64,000 nucleotides of DNA from the NCBI GenBank assembly GCA_943789295.1, contig CALSTO010000002.1, positions 186,001 to 250,000 of the forward strand, read 5' to 3'. Both the position numbers and the translations under genes were made by a program. Of the stretch, positions 16,040 to 25,213 are shown piece by piece. The notes under the pieces are model-generated. The model was given only the letters and a program-made list of their open reading frames with translations, was not told the origin of the DNA and searched no databases. Each line of letters begins with the position of its first letter. Position 1 is the stretch's first letter. Source of the DNA: MAG-121220-bin8 sp002700465. GTDB lineage: Bacteria > Bacteroidota > Bacteroidia > Flavobacteriales > Flavobacteriaceae.

Positions 16040-16954
16040 ATGGAATTTTTAGTTAGTGGTGAAACTTCTAGACTAAGATCAGTAATTATAGGTATTGCCA
16101 ATAGTTCTGGTAATATCCCTGTTTTAAGTGAGCTTTACGACCCAAAATCAATAGAAAATTTGAAAAAGGGAACATATCCCCTGGAAACAGATATGATCAA
16201 AGAATTAGAAAATTTTGTTGGCGTATTGAAAAAATATGATGTTGAGGTTTTTAGACCTAGATTAATAAAAGATTATAATCAAATTTTTACAAGAGATATA
16301 GGATTTGTTATTGATAATTTTTTTTTTAAATCAAATATCCTTCCTAAAAGAGCTAAAGAATTCGAAGGAATAAGTTCTATTCTTTCTGGTTTTCATAATA
16401 AAATAGTTACTATGCCACAAGATCTTCATATCGAAGGTGGAGATGTACTATATCAATCTAATACTATTTTTGTTGGTTATTATGACTTCGATGATTACAG
16501 TGATTTATTTACTGCTAGAACAAATAAAGTTGCACTTGATTATTTTATTAAATTTTTTCCAGAAAAAAAAGTAAAAGGATTTCATTTAAATAAATCATTA
16601 ACTAACGCAAAAAAAAATATACTTCATTTAGATTGTTGTTTACAAATTATTGCTAAAAATAAAGCTATAATACACCCTGAAGCATTTACATATAAGGAAG
16701 ATTATTTATGGTTAATAGATTTTTTTGGCAAACATAATGTTTTTGAAATTTCTGAAAATGAAATGTATGATATGACAAGTAATATTTTGTCAGTTAATAA
16801 TGAAACAGTTATCTCTCAACCGAAATTTATAAGATTAAATAACTGGTTAAAAAATCATGATATAGTTGTTGAAGAAGTTGATTTGTCAGAAGTTTCTAAA
16901 CAAGAAGGACTTTTTAGATGTTCATCTTTACCCTTAATTAGATATGATGAATAA
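16040..16954 (+). CDS. Dimethylarginine dimethylaminohydrolase-like guanidine-modifying enzyme
   Basis: This 304-residue protein belongs to the amidinotransferase/arginine deiminase fold. The acidic motif HIEGGDVLY lies near residue 134, a histidine in LHLDCCLQI near 195, and the probable catalytic cysteine in GLFRCSSLPLIR close to the C-terminus. Such enzymes hydrolyse substituted arginines or related guanidines. The exact substrate is not decidable from sequence. It follows citrate synthase and overlaps the next, related gene by 11 bases, so the two are probably co-translated and act on the same nitrogen pathway. Confidence 0.8.
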   Translation: MEFLVSGETSRLRSVIIGIANSSGNIPVLSELYDPKSIENLKKGTYPLETDMIKELENFVGVLKKYDVEVFRPRLIKDYNQIFTRDIGFVIDNFFFKSNILPKRAKEFEGISSILSGFHNKIVTMPQDLHIEGGDVLYQSNTIFVGYYDFDDYSDLFTARTNKVALDYFIKFFPEKKVKGFHLNKSLTNAKKNILHLDCCLQIIAKNKAIIHPEAFTYKEDYLWLIDFFGKHNVFEISENEMYDMTSNILSVNNETVISQPKFIRLNNWLKNHDIVVEEVDLSEVSKQEGLFRCSSLPLIRYDE

Positions 16955-17864
16955 TATTCACTCAATTTTAATGGTAAGACCCTCAAGTTTTAGAATGAAT
17001 TCACAAACAGCATCAAACAACTATTTTCAAAAAAACACTCACTTAAATGATGCGCAAGTTTTAAAGAAAGCATGTCTTGAATTTGACAACCTGGTTAGTT
17101 TATTACTTTCAAATGGAATTCCAGTAAATGTGTTTCAAGATGATTTAATAAATGATACACCTGACTCCATTTTTCCAAACAATTGGATAAGTTTTCACTC
17201 AAATAAAAGAATAGCAGTATACCCAATGTATGCTCACAATAGAAGACTTGAACGAAATTATAAAATCATAAAATTTATTGAAAATTTGGGAATTAAAATT
17301 GATTTTATTAATGATTACAGTGATGCTGAAAATCATAATTTATTTCTTGAAGGAACAGGAAGTATGGTGTTGGATAGATTAAATAAAAAATCCTATTGTT
17401 CATTGTCTGAAAGAACATCAGAGAGTTTAATTGAGGAGTTTTGTGATGAATTTAATTATATGCCAATTATTTTTAAGTCTTATCAAAGTATAGATAAAAA
17501 AAGAAAATTGATTTATCATACTAACGTAATGATGTGTATAGCAAATAAATATTCAATAATCTGTTTAGATTCTGTTGACTCTAAAATTGACAAGCAAATT
17601 CTTTTAAAAAGCTTAAAAGATGATAATAAAGAAATAATTGAGATTAGCGAAAATCAATTAAATTCTTTTGCTGGTAATATGATAGAGTTGGTTTTTGAAA
17701 ATAACAGTTTTCTTGTTATGAGTAGTCATGCTTATAAATCTCTAACTAAAAATCAAATTAATAAAATAGAAAAATTCTCAAAAATTATTCATTCTAATGT
17801 TGAAACAATAGAAAATTGTGGTGGGGGAAGTGTTAGGTGTATGATAGCAGAAGTGTTTAATTAG
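16944..17864 (+). CDS. ctlX: CtlX-like citrulline/arginine hydrolase (amidinotransferase fold)
   Basis: This 306-residue protein starts MVRPSSFRMNSQTASNNYFQ after a short lead and has the arrangement LEGTGSMVLDR (acidic residues), IYHTNVMMCI (histidine) and ENCGGGSVRCMIAEVF (cysteine near the C-terminus). This fits the citrulline-utilisation hydrolase family CtlX. ATG codons at 16944 and 16947 are both possible starts inside the upstream gene. The pair suggests arginine or citrulline breakdown feeding ornithine and ammonia. The 3' end overlaps the convergent gene by eight bases. Confidence 0.78.
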   Translation: MMNNIHSILMVRPSSFRMNSQTASNNYFQKNTHLNDAQVLKKACLEFDNLVSLLLSNGIPVNVFQDDLINDTPDSIFPNNWISFHSNKRIAVYPMYAHNRRLERNYKIIKFIENLGIKIDFINDYSDAENHNLFLEGTGSMVLDRLNKKSYCSLSERTSESLIEEFCDEFNYMPIIFKSYQSIDKKRKLIYHTNVMMCIANKYSIICLDSVDSKIDKQILLKSLKDDNKEIIEISENQLNSFAGNMIELVFENNSFLVMSSHAYKSLTKNQINKIEKFSKIIHSNVETIENCGGGSVRCMIAEVFN

Positions 17865-18258
17865 TTGATTTAAATTTATTTATCTTTTTTATGAACTCAT
17901 GTTCATTTTTCTTTTTTGCCAATATTTTAATAAAATATTCATCGATATATATTGAATATACATTAGATTGCCCTTTAAATAATTTCAGTTTATAAAACGG
18001 AATGATTAAAGCATAAGTTTCTAATAATGACCTAAAACTTACTATAATTCCTTTTGGCCTTAATTCAATATTACATTGGTTAGTATTATTATCTAAATTT
18101 AATAGGTTAGTGATTATTGAATCTGTTTGTGATATGATGTATTTTGGAGAACCAACACCTCTAAGTTTAATTCTTTCAAATATTGTAAAAGGATTCCCTA
18201 ATACATCATTGATTTCAGATTTGATTTTAGAATTATTGTAAGAAACGTTTTTTAACAC
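17857..18258 (-). CDS. Hypothetical protein, about 133 residues
   Basis: I do not recognise a family for this protein. It starts at a GTG (18256-18258); no in-frame ATG lies nearby. No signal peptide or membrane segment is evident. The C-terminal half is rich in lysine, isoleucine and tyrosine (YIDEYFIKILAKKKNEHEFIKKI), and the centre has a beta-like stretch (IELRPKGIIVSFRSLLETYALIIPFYKLKLF), resembling a small soluble alpha/beta domain. A good -7 element (TATATTTG, 18278-18285) supports real expression. It sits convergent to ctlX and divergent from argS. Confidence 0.7.
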   Translation of the reverse strand: MLKNVSYNNSKIKSEINDVLGNPFTIFERIKLRGVGSPKYIISQTDSIITNLLNLDNNTNQCNIELRPKGIIVSFRSLLETYALIIPFYKLKLFKGQSNVYSIYIDEYFIKILAKKKNEHEFIKKINKFKSTN

Positions 18259-18277
18259 TTAACCATATTATTAATTT

Positions 18278-18285
18278 CAAATATA
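18278..18285 (-). promoter_or_regulatory. Predicted -7 promoter element of the 17857-18258 gene
   Basis: On the minus strand this reads TATATTTG, a perfect TAnnTTTG match, 19 bases upstream of the GTG start. No clear -33 TTG was found at the usual spacing. Confidence 0.45.
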
Positions 18286-18343
18286 AACCAATCAAAAAAA
18301 TAATTTATTCATTTTATAATTATATTTACTCCAAATTAAATTA

Positions 18344-20122
18344 ATGGATATTAATACAATTTTACAGTCTAAACTTTCAGAATATCTTAAATTAAAGTAT
18401 GATATTGATTTTAATGATTTTGAAATTCAACTTACTAAAAAAGATTTTGAAGGAGACTTGACAATTGTTATTTTTCCGTTAGTAAAAATTTTAAGACAAA
18501 GTCCTGCTAATCTAGGTAACGAATTTGGTTCTTTTATAGTTAATAATTCTAAATATGTTACAGGGTTTAATGTTATTCAAGGGTTTTTAAACCTTTCTAT
18601 TTCATCATTTTATTATTTAGAATTTTTAAATAACTGTTTAACTGATAATAATTTTGGATTTATAACTCCAAAAAAAAACAGTCCCTTATATTTAGTAGAG
18701 TACTCATCTCCAAATACTAATAAGCCCCTTCATCTAGGTCATATTAGAAATATTTTACTTGGATATTCAATGTCTAAGATTTTAGAGGCTTCTGGTAAAA
18801 GAGTCAATAAAACTCAAATTATAAATGACAGGGGAATACATATTTGTAAATCAATTATTGCTTGGTTAAAATTTGGAGAAAACAAAACACCTTATGATGT
18901 AAACCAAAAAGGTGACTTTTTTGTTGGAAAATATTATGTTTTATTTGATAAAATTTACAAAAGAGAAATTAAGGAATTAATTAATAGTGGTTTTTCAAAA
19001 ATAGAAGCTGAACAAAAATCTCCAATTTTTATTGAAGCCAAAGAACTGTTAAGAAAATGGGAAGCTGGTGATAAAGAGATTATTAATGTTTGGAAATTAA
19101 TGAACGGATGGGTTTATGATGGTTTTAATAAAACTTATAATGACCTAGGAGTTAATTTTGACTCATTATATTATGAAAGTGACACTTATCTTATAGGAAA
19201 GGAAATTATTAATCATGGGCTAGAAAAACAGATTTTTTATAAAAAAGATGACGATTCTGTTTGGATTGATTTATCGGATGAGGGTCTTGATGAAAAGCTA
19301 TTGTTAAGATCAGATGGCACCTCTGTTTATATGACTCAAGATTTAGGTACAGCTTATAAAAGATATAAGGATAATCCTGAAATGAAAGGATTGATTTATA
19401 CTGTAGGAAATGAACAAGACTACCATTTTAATGTTTTGTTTAAGATTTTAAAAAAACTTGGATTTAAATGGTCAAATCATTTATTTCATTTAAGTTATGG
19501 GATGGTTGATTTGCCCTCTGGAAAGATGAAAAGTCGAGAAGGTACAGTTGTGGATGCAGATGAACTAATTTCAGAAATGGTAAACAATGCTTCTAAATTA
19601 TCTAGTGACCTTGGAAAGCTTGATGGATTGAGTATTGATGATAAAAATGCACTAAATCATACTATTGGTCTTGGAGCGTTAAAATATTACATACTTAAAG
19701 TTGATCCAAAAAAAAGAATTTTATTTGATCCGAATGATTCTATTGACTTTAATGGAAATACCGGACCTTTTATTCAATATACATACGCAAGGATTCAATC
19801 TCTTTTAAGTAAGGAAACTTTTGAAAATCATTCCTTAAATGAGGATTTAGACATAAACACAAAAGAGAAACAAATTTTAAAATTATTAACTCAATATCCA
19901 GACTTAATAAAATCCTCTGCAGATAATTTAAATCCAGCTTTAATTGCAAATTTCACATACGAATTAGTTAAGGCTTTTAATTCTTATTATCAAACAACTA
20001 AAATTTCAAAAATTGAAAATAATGAAGTCAAGTTATTCCGTTTAAGCTTAAGTTATAAAGTAGGTTTAATTATTAAATCTTCAATGCTATTATTAGGAAT
20101 AAAAGTTCCTGACAAAATGTAA
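18344..20122 (+). CDS. argS: Arginyl-tRNA synthetase
   Basis: At 592 residues this is a complete class I ArgRS. It has an N-terminal Add-1 domain, the HIGH-type motif in SSPNTNKPLHLGHIRN (near residues 125-140), and the KMSK-equivalent region GKMKSREGTVVDADELI. The C-terminal anticodon-binding DALR domain includes FIQYTYARIQSLL. It charges tRNA-Arg and is expected in the cytoplasm. It is followed 15 bases later by ffh. The upstream gap shows TATATTTA, one base away from the -7 consensus. Confidence 0.98.
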   Translation: MDINTILQSKLSEYLKLKYDIDFNDFEIQLTKKDFEGDLTIVIFPLVKILRQSPANLGNEFGSFIVNNSKYVTGFNVIQGFLNLSISSFYYLEFLNNCLTDNNFGFITPKKNSPLYLVEYSSPNTNKPLHLGHIRNILLGYSMSKILEASGKRVNKTQIINDRGIHICKSIIAWLKFGENKTPYDVNQKGDFFVGKYYVLFDKIYKREIKELINSGFSKIEAEQKSPIFIEAKELLRKWEAGDKEIINVWKLMNGWVYDGFNKTYNDLGVNFDSLYYESDTYLIGKEIINHGLEKQIFYKKDDDSVWIDLSDEGLDEKLLLRSDGTSVYMTQDLGTAYKRYKDNPEMKGLIYTVGNEQDYHFNVLFKILKKLGFKWSNHLFHLSYGMVDLPSGKMKSREGTVVDADELISEMVNNASKLSSDLGKLDGLSIDDKNALNHTIGLGALKYYILKVDPKKRILFDPNDSIDFNGNTGPFIQYTYARIQSLLSKETFENHSLNEDLDINTKEKQILKLLTQYPDLIKSSADNLNPALIANFTYELVKAFNSYYQTTKISKIENNEVKLFRLSLSYKVGLIIKSSMLLLGIKVPDKM

Positions 20123-20137
20123 TTTAATAAAAATATA

Positions 20138-21466
20138 ATGTTTAATAATTTAACAGATAAGCTTAACTCAGCCTTAAAAATTTTAAAAGGACAAGGAAAA
20201 ATAACTGAAATTAATGTTGCAGAAACGTTAAAGGAAGTTAGAAGGGCTTTACTTGAGGCCGATGTAAACTTTAAAACAGCAAAAGAATTCTCAATTAATG
20301 TTAAAAATAAAGCTATTGGGCAAAATGTTTTAAGTACCGTTAATCCTGGGCAACTAATGGTTAAAATTGTTAAGGATGAATTAACTCAATTAATGGGTGG
20401 AAATGCGGAAGGAATTAATCTCTCCAATTCATTTACGGTTATTTTAATGTCTGGTTTGCAAGGTTCAGGAAAAACTACTTTTTCTGGAAAATTATCAAAA
20501 TATTTAAAAACTAAAAAAAACAAAAATCCTTTGTTAGTAGCTTGTGATGTGTATAGACCTGCCGCAATTGAACAATTAAAAATTCTTGGAGAACAAATCG
20601 GAGTTGATGTTTATAGTGATGAATTGGAAAAAAATCCAGTAAAAATTGCTTCAGATTCAATTTCACATGCAAAAAAGAATGGACAAAATTTAGTTATAAT
20701 AGACACTGCAGGAAGATTAGCTGTTGATGATCAAATGATGAATGAAATTAAAAACATTCATACTGCGGTTAAACCTCATGAAACTTTATTTGTTGTTGAC
20801 TCAATGACTGGACAAGATGCTGTTAATACTGCTAAAACTTTCAATGATATATTAAATTTTGACGGAGTTATTTTAACAAAACTTGACGGTGATACTAGAG
20901 GAGGAGCAGCATTATCTATAAAATCAATAGTTAATAAGCCAATAAAATTTATTGGAACTGGGGAAAAAATGGATGCAATTGATGTTTTTCATCCTGAAAG
21001 AATGGCAGACCGAATACTTGGAATGGGTGATATTGTTTCATTAGTAGAAAAAGCACAAAATGTTTATGATGAAAAACAAGCACGAATTTTAAGTAAAAAA
21101 ATTGCAAAAAGTCAGTTCGGTCTTGATGATTTTTTAGATCAAATAAAAAAAATCAAGCAAATGGGTGACATTAAAGATATGGTTGGAATGATTCCTGGTG
21201 CGAGTAAAGCCGTTGGAGATGCTGAGATTGATAATGATTCGTTTAAACATATAGAAGCTTTAATTTATTCAATGACACCAAAAGAGCGTTCAAATCCAAA
21301 AATTATTGATAATAGTAGAAAAAAACGAATATCAAAAGGAAGTGGATTAGAAGTTCAAGAACTTAATAAGCTTTTAAAACAATTTGAACAAATGTCAAAA
21401 ATGATGAAAATGATGCAAAGTGGTGGGTCAAATAAGCTTATGCAAATGATGAAAGGAATGAAATAA
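20138..21466 (+). CDS. ffh: Signal recognition particle protein Ffh
   Basis: This 442-residue GTPase directs nascent membrane proteins to SecYEG together with 4.5S RNA. The N domain is followed by the G domain with GLQGSGKTTFSGKL (P loop), DVYRPAAIEQL, DTAGRLAVDD and TKLDGDTRGGAAL. The C-terminal M domain is methionine-rich (MSKMMKMMQ...LMQMMKGMK). It lies between argS and folD with short spacers, probably in one transcription unit. Confidence 0.98.
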   Translation: MFNNLTDKLNSALKILKGQGKITEINVAETLKEVRRALLEADVNFKTAKEFSINVKNKAIGQNVLSTVNPGQLMVKIVKDELTQLMGGNAEGINLSNSFTVILMSGLQGSGKTTFSGKLSKYLKTKKNKNPLLVACDVYRPAAIEQLKILGEQIGVDVYSDELEKNPVKIASDSISHAKKNGQNLVIIDTAGRLAVDDQMMNEIKNIHTAVKPHETLFVVDSMTGQDAVNTAKTFNDILNFDGVILTKLDGDTRGGAALSIKSIVNKPIKFIGTGEKMDAIDVFHPERMADRILGMGDIVSLVEKAQNVYDEKQARILSKKIAKSQFGLDDFLDQIKKIKQMGDIKDMVGMIPGASKAVGDAEIDNDSFKHIEALIYSMTPKERSNPKIIDNSRKKRISKGSGLEVQELNKLLKQFEQMSKMMKMMQSGGSNKLMQMMKGMK

Positions 21467-21480
21467 ATAATTAATTAATT

Positions 21481-22356
21481 ATGAAAATTATAGACGGAAA
21501 AGAAATATCTAATCAAATTAAACTTGAAATTAAAAAAGAAGTTGATCAAATTATCTTAAAAGGACAAAGACCTCCTCATTTAGCAGCAGTTATTGTTGGA
21601 GAAGATGGAGCGAGTTTAACCTATGTAGGAAGTAAGGTTAGATCTTGTAGACAAGTTGGGTTTGAATCAACTTTAGTAAAACTTCAATCATCAATTAGTG
21701 AAGAAAAACTTATTGAAAAAATTAATTCATTAAATAGCGATAAAGAAATTGATGGTTTTATTGTTCAATTACCGTTACCAAAACATATAAACGAAGAGAA
21801 TATTTTAATGGCTATTGATCCAAATAAAGATGTTGATGGCTTTCATCCAACGAATTTTGGAAAAATGGCATTAAATATGGAGACCTTTATTCCGGCTACA
21901 CCCTTTGGAATAATGGAACTTTTAAAAAGATATAATATTGAAACATCTGGTAAACATACTGTTGTAATTGGCAGGAGCCATATAGTTGGTAGACCAATTA
22001 GTATTTTAATGAATAGTAAAGGAAAAGCCGGTGATTCTACAGTTACTGTGGTACATAGTAGAACCGTGAATTTAGAAAGTTACACTAAAAATGCAGATAT
22101 CATTGTTTCTGCTCTTGGTATTCCAGAATTTGTAAAAAGTGATATGGTAAAGAGTGGGGTAGTTATAATAGATGTTGGAATAACTAGAGTCAAGGATGAT
22201 AATTCAATTAAAGGTTACGTGATTAAAGGAGATGTAGATTTTGAGTCTATGAAATCTAAAGCAAGTTTTATAACCCCTGTGCCTGGTGGAGTAGGTCCTA
22301 TGACAATAGCTATGTTATTAAAAAACACTTTGCTTTCTAGAAAAATTTCTATTTAG
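21481..22356 (+). CDS. folD: Bifunctional methylenetetrahydrofolate dehydrogenase/cyclohydrolase
   Basis: At 291 residues this matches FolD, which interconverts 5,10-methylene-, methenyl- and 10-formyl-tetrahydrofolate. Present are the YVGSKVRSCRQVGF segment (catalytic lysine region), DGFIVQLPLPKHI, the NADP-binding VVIGRSHIVGRPISILM and the C-terminal signature PVPGGVGPMTIAMLL. It follows ffh by 14 bases. Its 3' end overlaps the convergent VOC gene by eight bases (CTATTTAG). Confidence 0.97.
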   Translation: MKIIDGKEISNQIKLEIKKEVDQIILKGQRPPHLAAVIVGEDGASLTYVGSKVRSCRQVGFESTLVKLQSSISEEKLIEKINSLNSDKEIDGFIVQLPLPKHINEENILMAIDPNKDVDGFHPTNFGKMALNMETFIPATPFGIMELLKRYNIETSGKHTVVIGRSHIVGRPISILMNSKGKAGDSTVTVVHSRTVNLESYTKNADIIVSALGIPEFVKSDMVKSGVVIIDVGITRVKDDNSIKGYVIKGDVDFESMKSKASFITPVPGGVGPMTIAMLLKNTLLSRKISI

Positions 22357-22768
22357 CAAATATTTGACTGGAATCTTTAAATGATTTGAATTCTAAAGCA
22401 TTTCCTGACGGATCTTTAAAAAACATTGTAGATTGTTCACCAGTTAATCCTTGAAATCTTATATATGGTTCAATAATAAATTCGATTTTTCTTTTTTTTA
22501 GTTTTTCAGCAAATTCTTGAAAAACATTCCATTCTAGTATAACCCCAAAGTGAGGTATTGGTACATTTTTTCCGTCAACAGGATTAGATTTTATATTTTT
22601 AATATCATTATCTAAATGAATTACAAGCTGATGTCCAAAGAAGTCAAAATCAACCCAATGGTCACTACTTCTTCCTTCACTACATCCCAATATATCTTTA
22701 TAAAAAGTTCTATTTTTTTCAAGATTATTAACAGGAATTGCCAGGTGAAATGGTGATAGTTTTTTCAT
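22349..22768 (-). CDS. VOC/glyoxalase-superfamily protein
   Basis: This 139-residue protein shows the paired beta-alpha-beta-beta-beta pattern of vicinal-oxygen-chelate enzymes: FHLAIPVNNLEKNRTFYKDILGC, then HFGVILEW, and FFKDPSGNALEFKSF. Likely metal ligands are the first histidine, the PHFG histidine and the final glutamate. Members include glyoxalases, dioxygenases and fosfomycin-resistance enzymes; substrate is unknown. It is transcribed convergently with folD and lies 11 bases downstream of the lipoprotein gene, probably in the same unit. Confidence 0.85.
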   Translation of the reverse strand: MKKLSPFHLAIPVNNLEKNRTFYKDILGCSEGRSSDHWVDFDFFGHQLVIHLDNDIKNIKSNPVDGKNVPIPHFGVILEWNVFQEFAEKLKKRKIEFIIEPYIRFQGLTGEQSTMFFKDPSGNALEFKSFKDSSQIFAK

Positions 22769-22779
22769 GATTTATATTT

Positions 22780-23325
22780 TTAGTTCCATCCAATCATAAA
22801 TCTTTTAATTTTACTTTCGGGTGGGATATTTATACTTTTAATAATTTGATCGGTACCCAATCTTAAATCTATTGGTAAATTTTGTTTATCAATAATAAAG
22901 TAAGCATCAATTTCATCTACATAAATAATTAAATTATTTATAGTATTCTGTATTGAATTTATTTTATGATTTTTTTCAATCATTCTAAATGTACTTTCAA
23001 TATTTACTCCCTTGTTGGTCGTGAAAAGATTACTAACTATTTCAATAGTTTCAATAGTTTCATTATTATCATGTTGATTTTTAGGGGTTAGGGTAAGTAA
23101 ATGATTTTTATTAGTGCTAAAAATTAAATATTTATCATCACCAGAAAACATATAATCTCCTTCGCCAATCCTTCTAACAATTGAGTCGTTTTTATATATT
23201 GAATCTAGTTGTTGAACTATAATCTCTTTATTTAATTTTCCAATTTTTCCTTTTTCAATTTTATACTCATTGGATGAGCATCCAACAATAAAAATTAGTA
23301 ATGGAATAAATAGATATTTCTTCAT
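22780..23325 (-). CDS. Hypothetical lipoprotein
   Basis: The 181-residue protein starts MKKYLFIPLLIFIVGCSSNEYK. This is a lipoprotein signal peptide with a lipobox (IVGC) and the acylated cysteine near residue 16. The rest is soluble and rich in isoleucine, asparagine and lysine, with no recognised domain. It may fold as a small beta-rich periplasmic protein. It shares an apparent unit with the VOC gene. Function unknown. Confidence 0.75.
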   Translation of the reverse strand: MKKYLFIPLLIFIVGCSSNEYKIEKGKIGKLNKEIIVQQLDSIYKNDSIVRRIGEGDYMFSGDDKYLIFSTNKNHLLTLTPKNQHDNNETIETIEIVSNLFTTNKGVNIESTFRMIEKNHKINSIQNTINNLIIYVDEIDAYFIIDKQNLPIDLRLGTDQIIKSINIPPESKIKRFMIGWN

Positions 23326-23381
23326 TTTTTAAATTTAATTAAATGTAATAATTACTTTAAACACAAATTGATTTTATCTTA

Positions 23382-23389
23382 TATATTTG
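23382..23389 (+). promoter_or_regulatory. Predicted -7 promoter element of queE
   Basis: TATATTTG matches the TAnnTTTG consensus exactly and ends only four bases before the GTG start at 23394. Transcription would start at or inside the start codon, implying a leaderless message. Confidence 0.45.
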
Positions 23390-23393
23390 CCAA

Positions 23394-24026
23394 GTGAATT
23401 CAAATAATGAACAAGAATTAATTGACAAGGGACTTCTTCTTCCTTTGATGGAATCATTTTATACAATTCAGGGAGAAGGATATCATAAGGGTTCTGCAGC
23501 TTTTTTTATTAGATTGGGTGGTTGTGATGTTGGGTGCCATTGGTGTGATGTTAAAGAAAGTTGGGATCCTAAAATACATCCTCCTACAAGTATTGATGAT
23601 ATTGTTTTTAATGTTAAAAAGAGTTCTAATACTGTAGTTATTACAGGTGGGGAGCCCTTAATGTGGAATATGAGTCCAATAACTCGACTATTAAAAGACA
23701 ATAATATTAACATTCACATTGAAACTTCAGGAGCATATAAATTTTCTGGAAATTGGGATTGGATTTGTCTGAGTCCAAAGAAAAATAAGAATCCTCTTAA
23801 TGAAATCTACTCAAAAGCAGATGAGCTAAAAATGATAATTTATAATTTAGACGATCTTAAATTTGCTGAAATTGAATCAAAAAAAGTTTCTAATAGTTGT
23901 TTGTTGTATCTTCAACCTGAGTGGAGTAAACGAGAAAAAATTATGCCAATTATTGTAGATTATGTTATGAGAAACCCTAAATGGAAAGTGTCTTTACAAA
24001 CCCATAAGTATTTAAATATTCCTTAG
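23394..24026 (+). CDS. queE: 7-carboxy-7-deazaguanine synthase (radical SAM)
   Basis: This 210-residue enzyme makes 7-carboxy-7-deazaguanine in queuosine precursor synthesis. The radical SAM cysteines are in GGCDVGCHWCD (CxxxCxxC, near residue 43-50), preceded by the substrate-binding MESFYTIQGEGYHKG. VITGGEPLMW is the second hallmark. I use the GTG start at 23394, because homologs have about 18 residues before MESFYTIQGEG. Other queuosine genes are not in this window. It converges on the NamZ gene with a four-base overlap. Confidence 0.93.
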   Translation: MNSNNEQELIDKGLLLPLMESFYTIQGEGYHKGSAAFFIRLGGCDVGCHWCDVKESWDPKIHPPTSIDDIVFNVKKSSNTVVITGGEPLMWNMSPITRLLKDNNINIHIETSGAYKFSGNWDWICLSPKKNKNPLNEIYSKADELKMIIYNLDDLKFAEIESKKVSNSCLLYLQPEWSKREKIMPIIVDYVMRNPKWKVSLQTHKYLNIP

Positions 24027-25213
24027 TCGTATAATAAATATTTTACTCTGATATTATTAAATTTTTTCAGATCACTTTTCCAGCTTTTTTTAATCTGTTT
24101 TTCATTTTTACCCTCTATTATTTGTTTTTTTAAATCATATGTCCCTGCAAGTTTATTAAAGCTTTCTAAGAAAAAAGAAGTTTTATTTTTAGAATTATTG
24201 TAGGCTAATATTAACCATTTTAAGTTTATTTCATTTAGTTTTTCATATTTCCTTAAATCTAATCCATAGCACTTAGAATTAATGTGTTTAGGATATTTTG
24301 CGCCAGGCATCGACTTGGGTGTAAATGTAAAATCATAATTCTCCCAATTTGGATTTCCAATTACTTGAAATTGTAAATTTGTTCCACGGCCTACACTTAC
24401 ATTAGTACCTTCAAACAAACACAGACTAGGGTATAGGTTAATCGATTTGTGGTTTGGTAGATTTGGAGATGGTTTAACAGGAAGATTATAAGTGATATAT
24501 CTGTTATAATTCTTCATTTGAATTATTTTTAAATCACATTTAACGTTACTTTCTAACCAACCTTCATTATTTATCATTAACGCATATTCTCCAATTGTCA
24601 TTCCATGTACTATTGGAACTGGGTGCATGCCAATGAAACTTTTCAAATCCAATTTTCTTAAAGGTCCATCAACGTAATGACCATTTGGATTAGGTCTGTC
24701 GAAAACTATTAATTTAATATTATTTTCTGCAGCAGCTTCCATTACGTAATGAAGAGTAGATATATAAGTGTAAAATCTTGCTCCTACATCTTGAATGTCA
24801 AAAATTATAACATCTAATCCTTTTAGCTGTTTGTTTGTTGGTTTTTTATTTTTTCCATACAGGGAAATTATTTTAATTCCAGTTTTTGGATCAATATTAT
24901 TATTAATTAATTCTCCCGCATCTGCTTCTCCTCTAAACCCGTGTTCTGGAGAAAAAATTCTTTTGATTCCAATTTTTAAGGAAATTAGTGAATCAACTGT
25001 ATGAGTATATTTTCCTTTTTTATTTTCTATTAGGGATGTGTGGTTTCCGACGAATCCTACGTTTAAATTAATTAAATCTTCAATATAATCGTTGGTTTGA
25101 TTTGCTCCAACGCCATGATAGTTTATGTCTTGAGAAAAAGAAAAGTTACATAATACATTAAATATTAAAAAAAAAGTAATTTTATGTATTGCTAAATGTA
25201 ATTTCATAGACAT
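24023..25213 (-). CDS. Exo-beta-N-acetylmuramidase NamZ-like (DUF1343)
   Basis: This 396-residue exported protein has a signal peptide (about residues 1-27, ending FSFSQ). The DUF1343 hallmarks are VGFVGNHTSL, RIFSPEHGFRGEADAGE, DVIIFDIQDVGARFYTYISTLHYVMEAA and FEGTNVSVGRGT. Characterised relatives remove terminal N-acetylmuramic acid from peptidoglycan fragments in cell-wall recycling. Possible starts are at 25213 and 25207. The first start codon overlaps the start codon of the divergent permease gene. Confidence 0.88.
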   Translation of the reverse strand: MSMKLHLAIHKITFFLIFNVLCNFSFSQDINYHGVGANQTNDYIEDLINLNVGFVGNHTSLIENKKGKYTHTVDSLISLKIGIKRIFSPEHGFRGEADAGELINNNIDPKTGIKIISLYGKNKKPTNKQLKGLDVIIFDIQDVGARFYTYISTLHYVMEAAAENNIKLIVFDRPNPNGHYVDGPLRKLDLKSFIGMHPVPIVHGMTIGEYALMINNEGWLESNVKCDLKIIQMKNYNRYITYNLPVKPSPNLPNHKSINLYPSLCLFEGTNVSVGRGTNLQFQVIGNPNWENYDFTFTPKSMPGAKYPKHINSKCYGLDLRKYEKLNEINLKWLILAYNNSKNKTSFFLESFNKLAGTYDLKKQIIEGKNEKQIKKSWKSDLKKFNNIRVKYLLYD

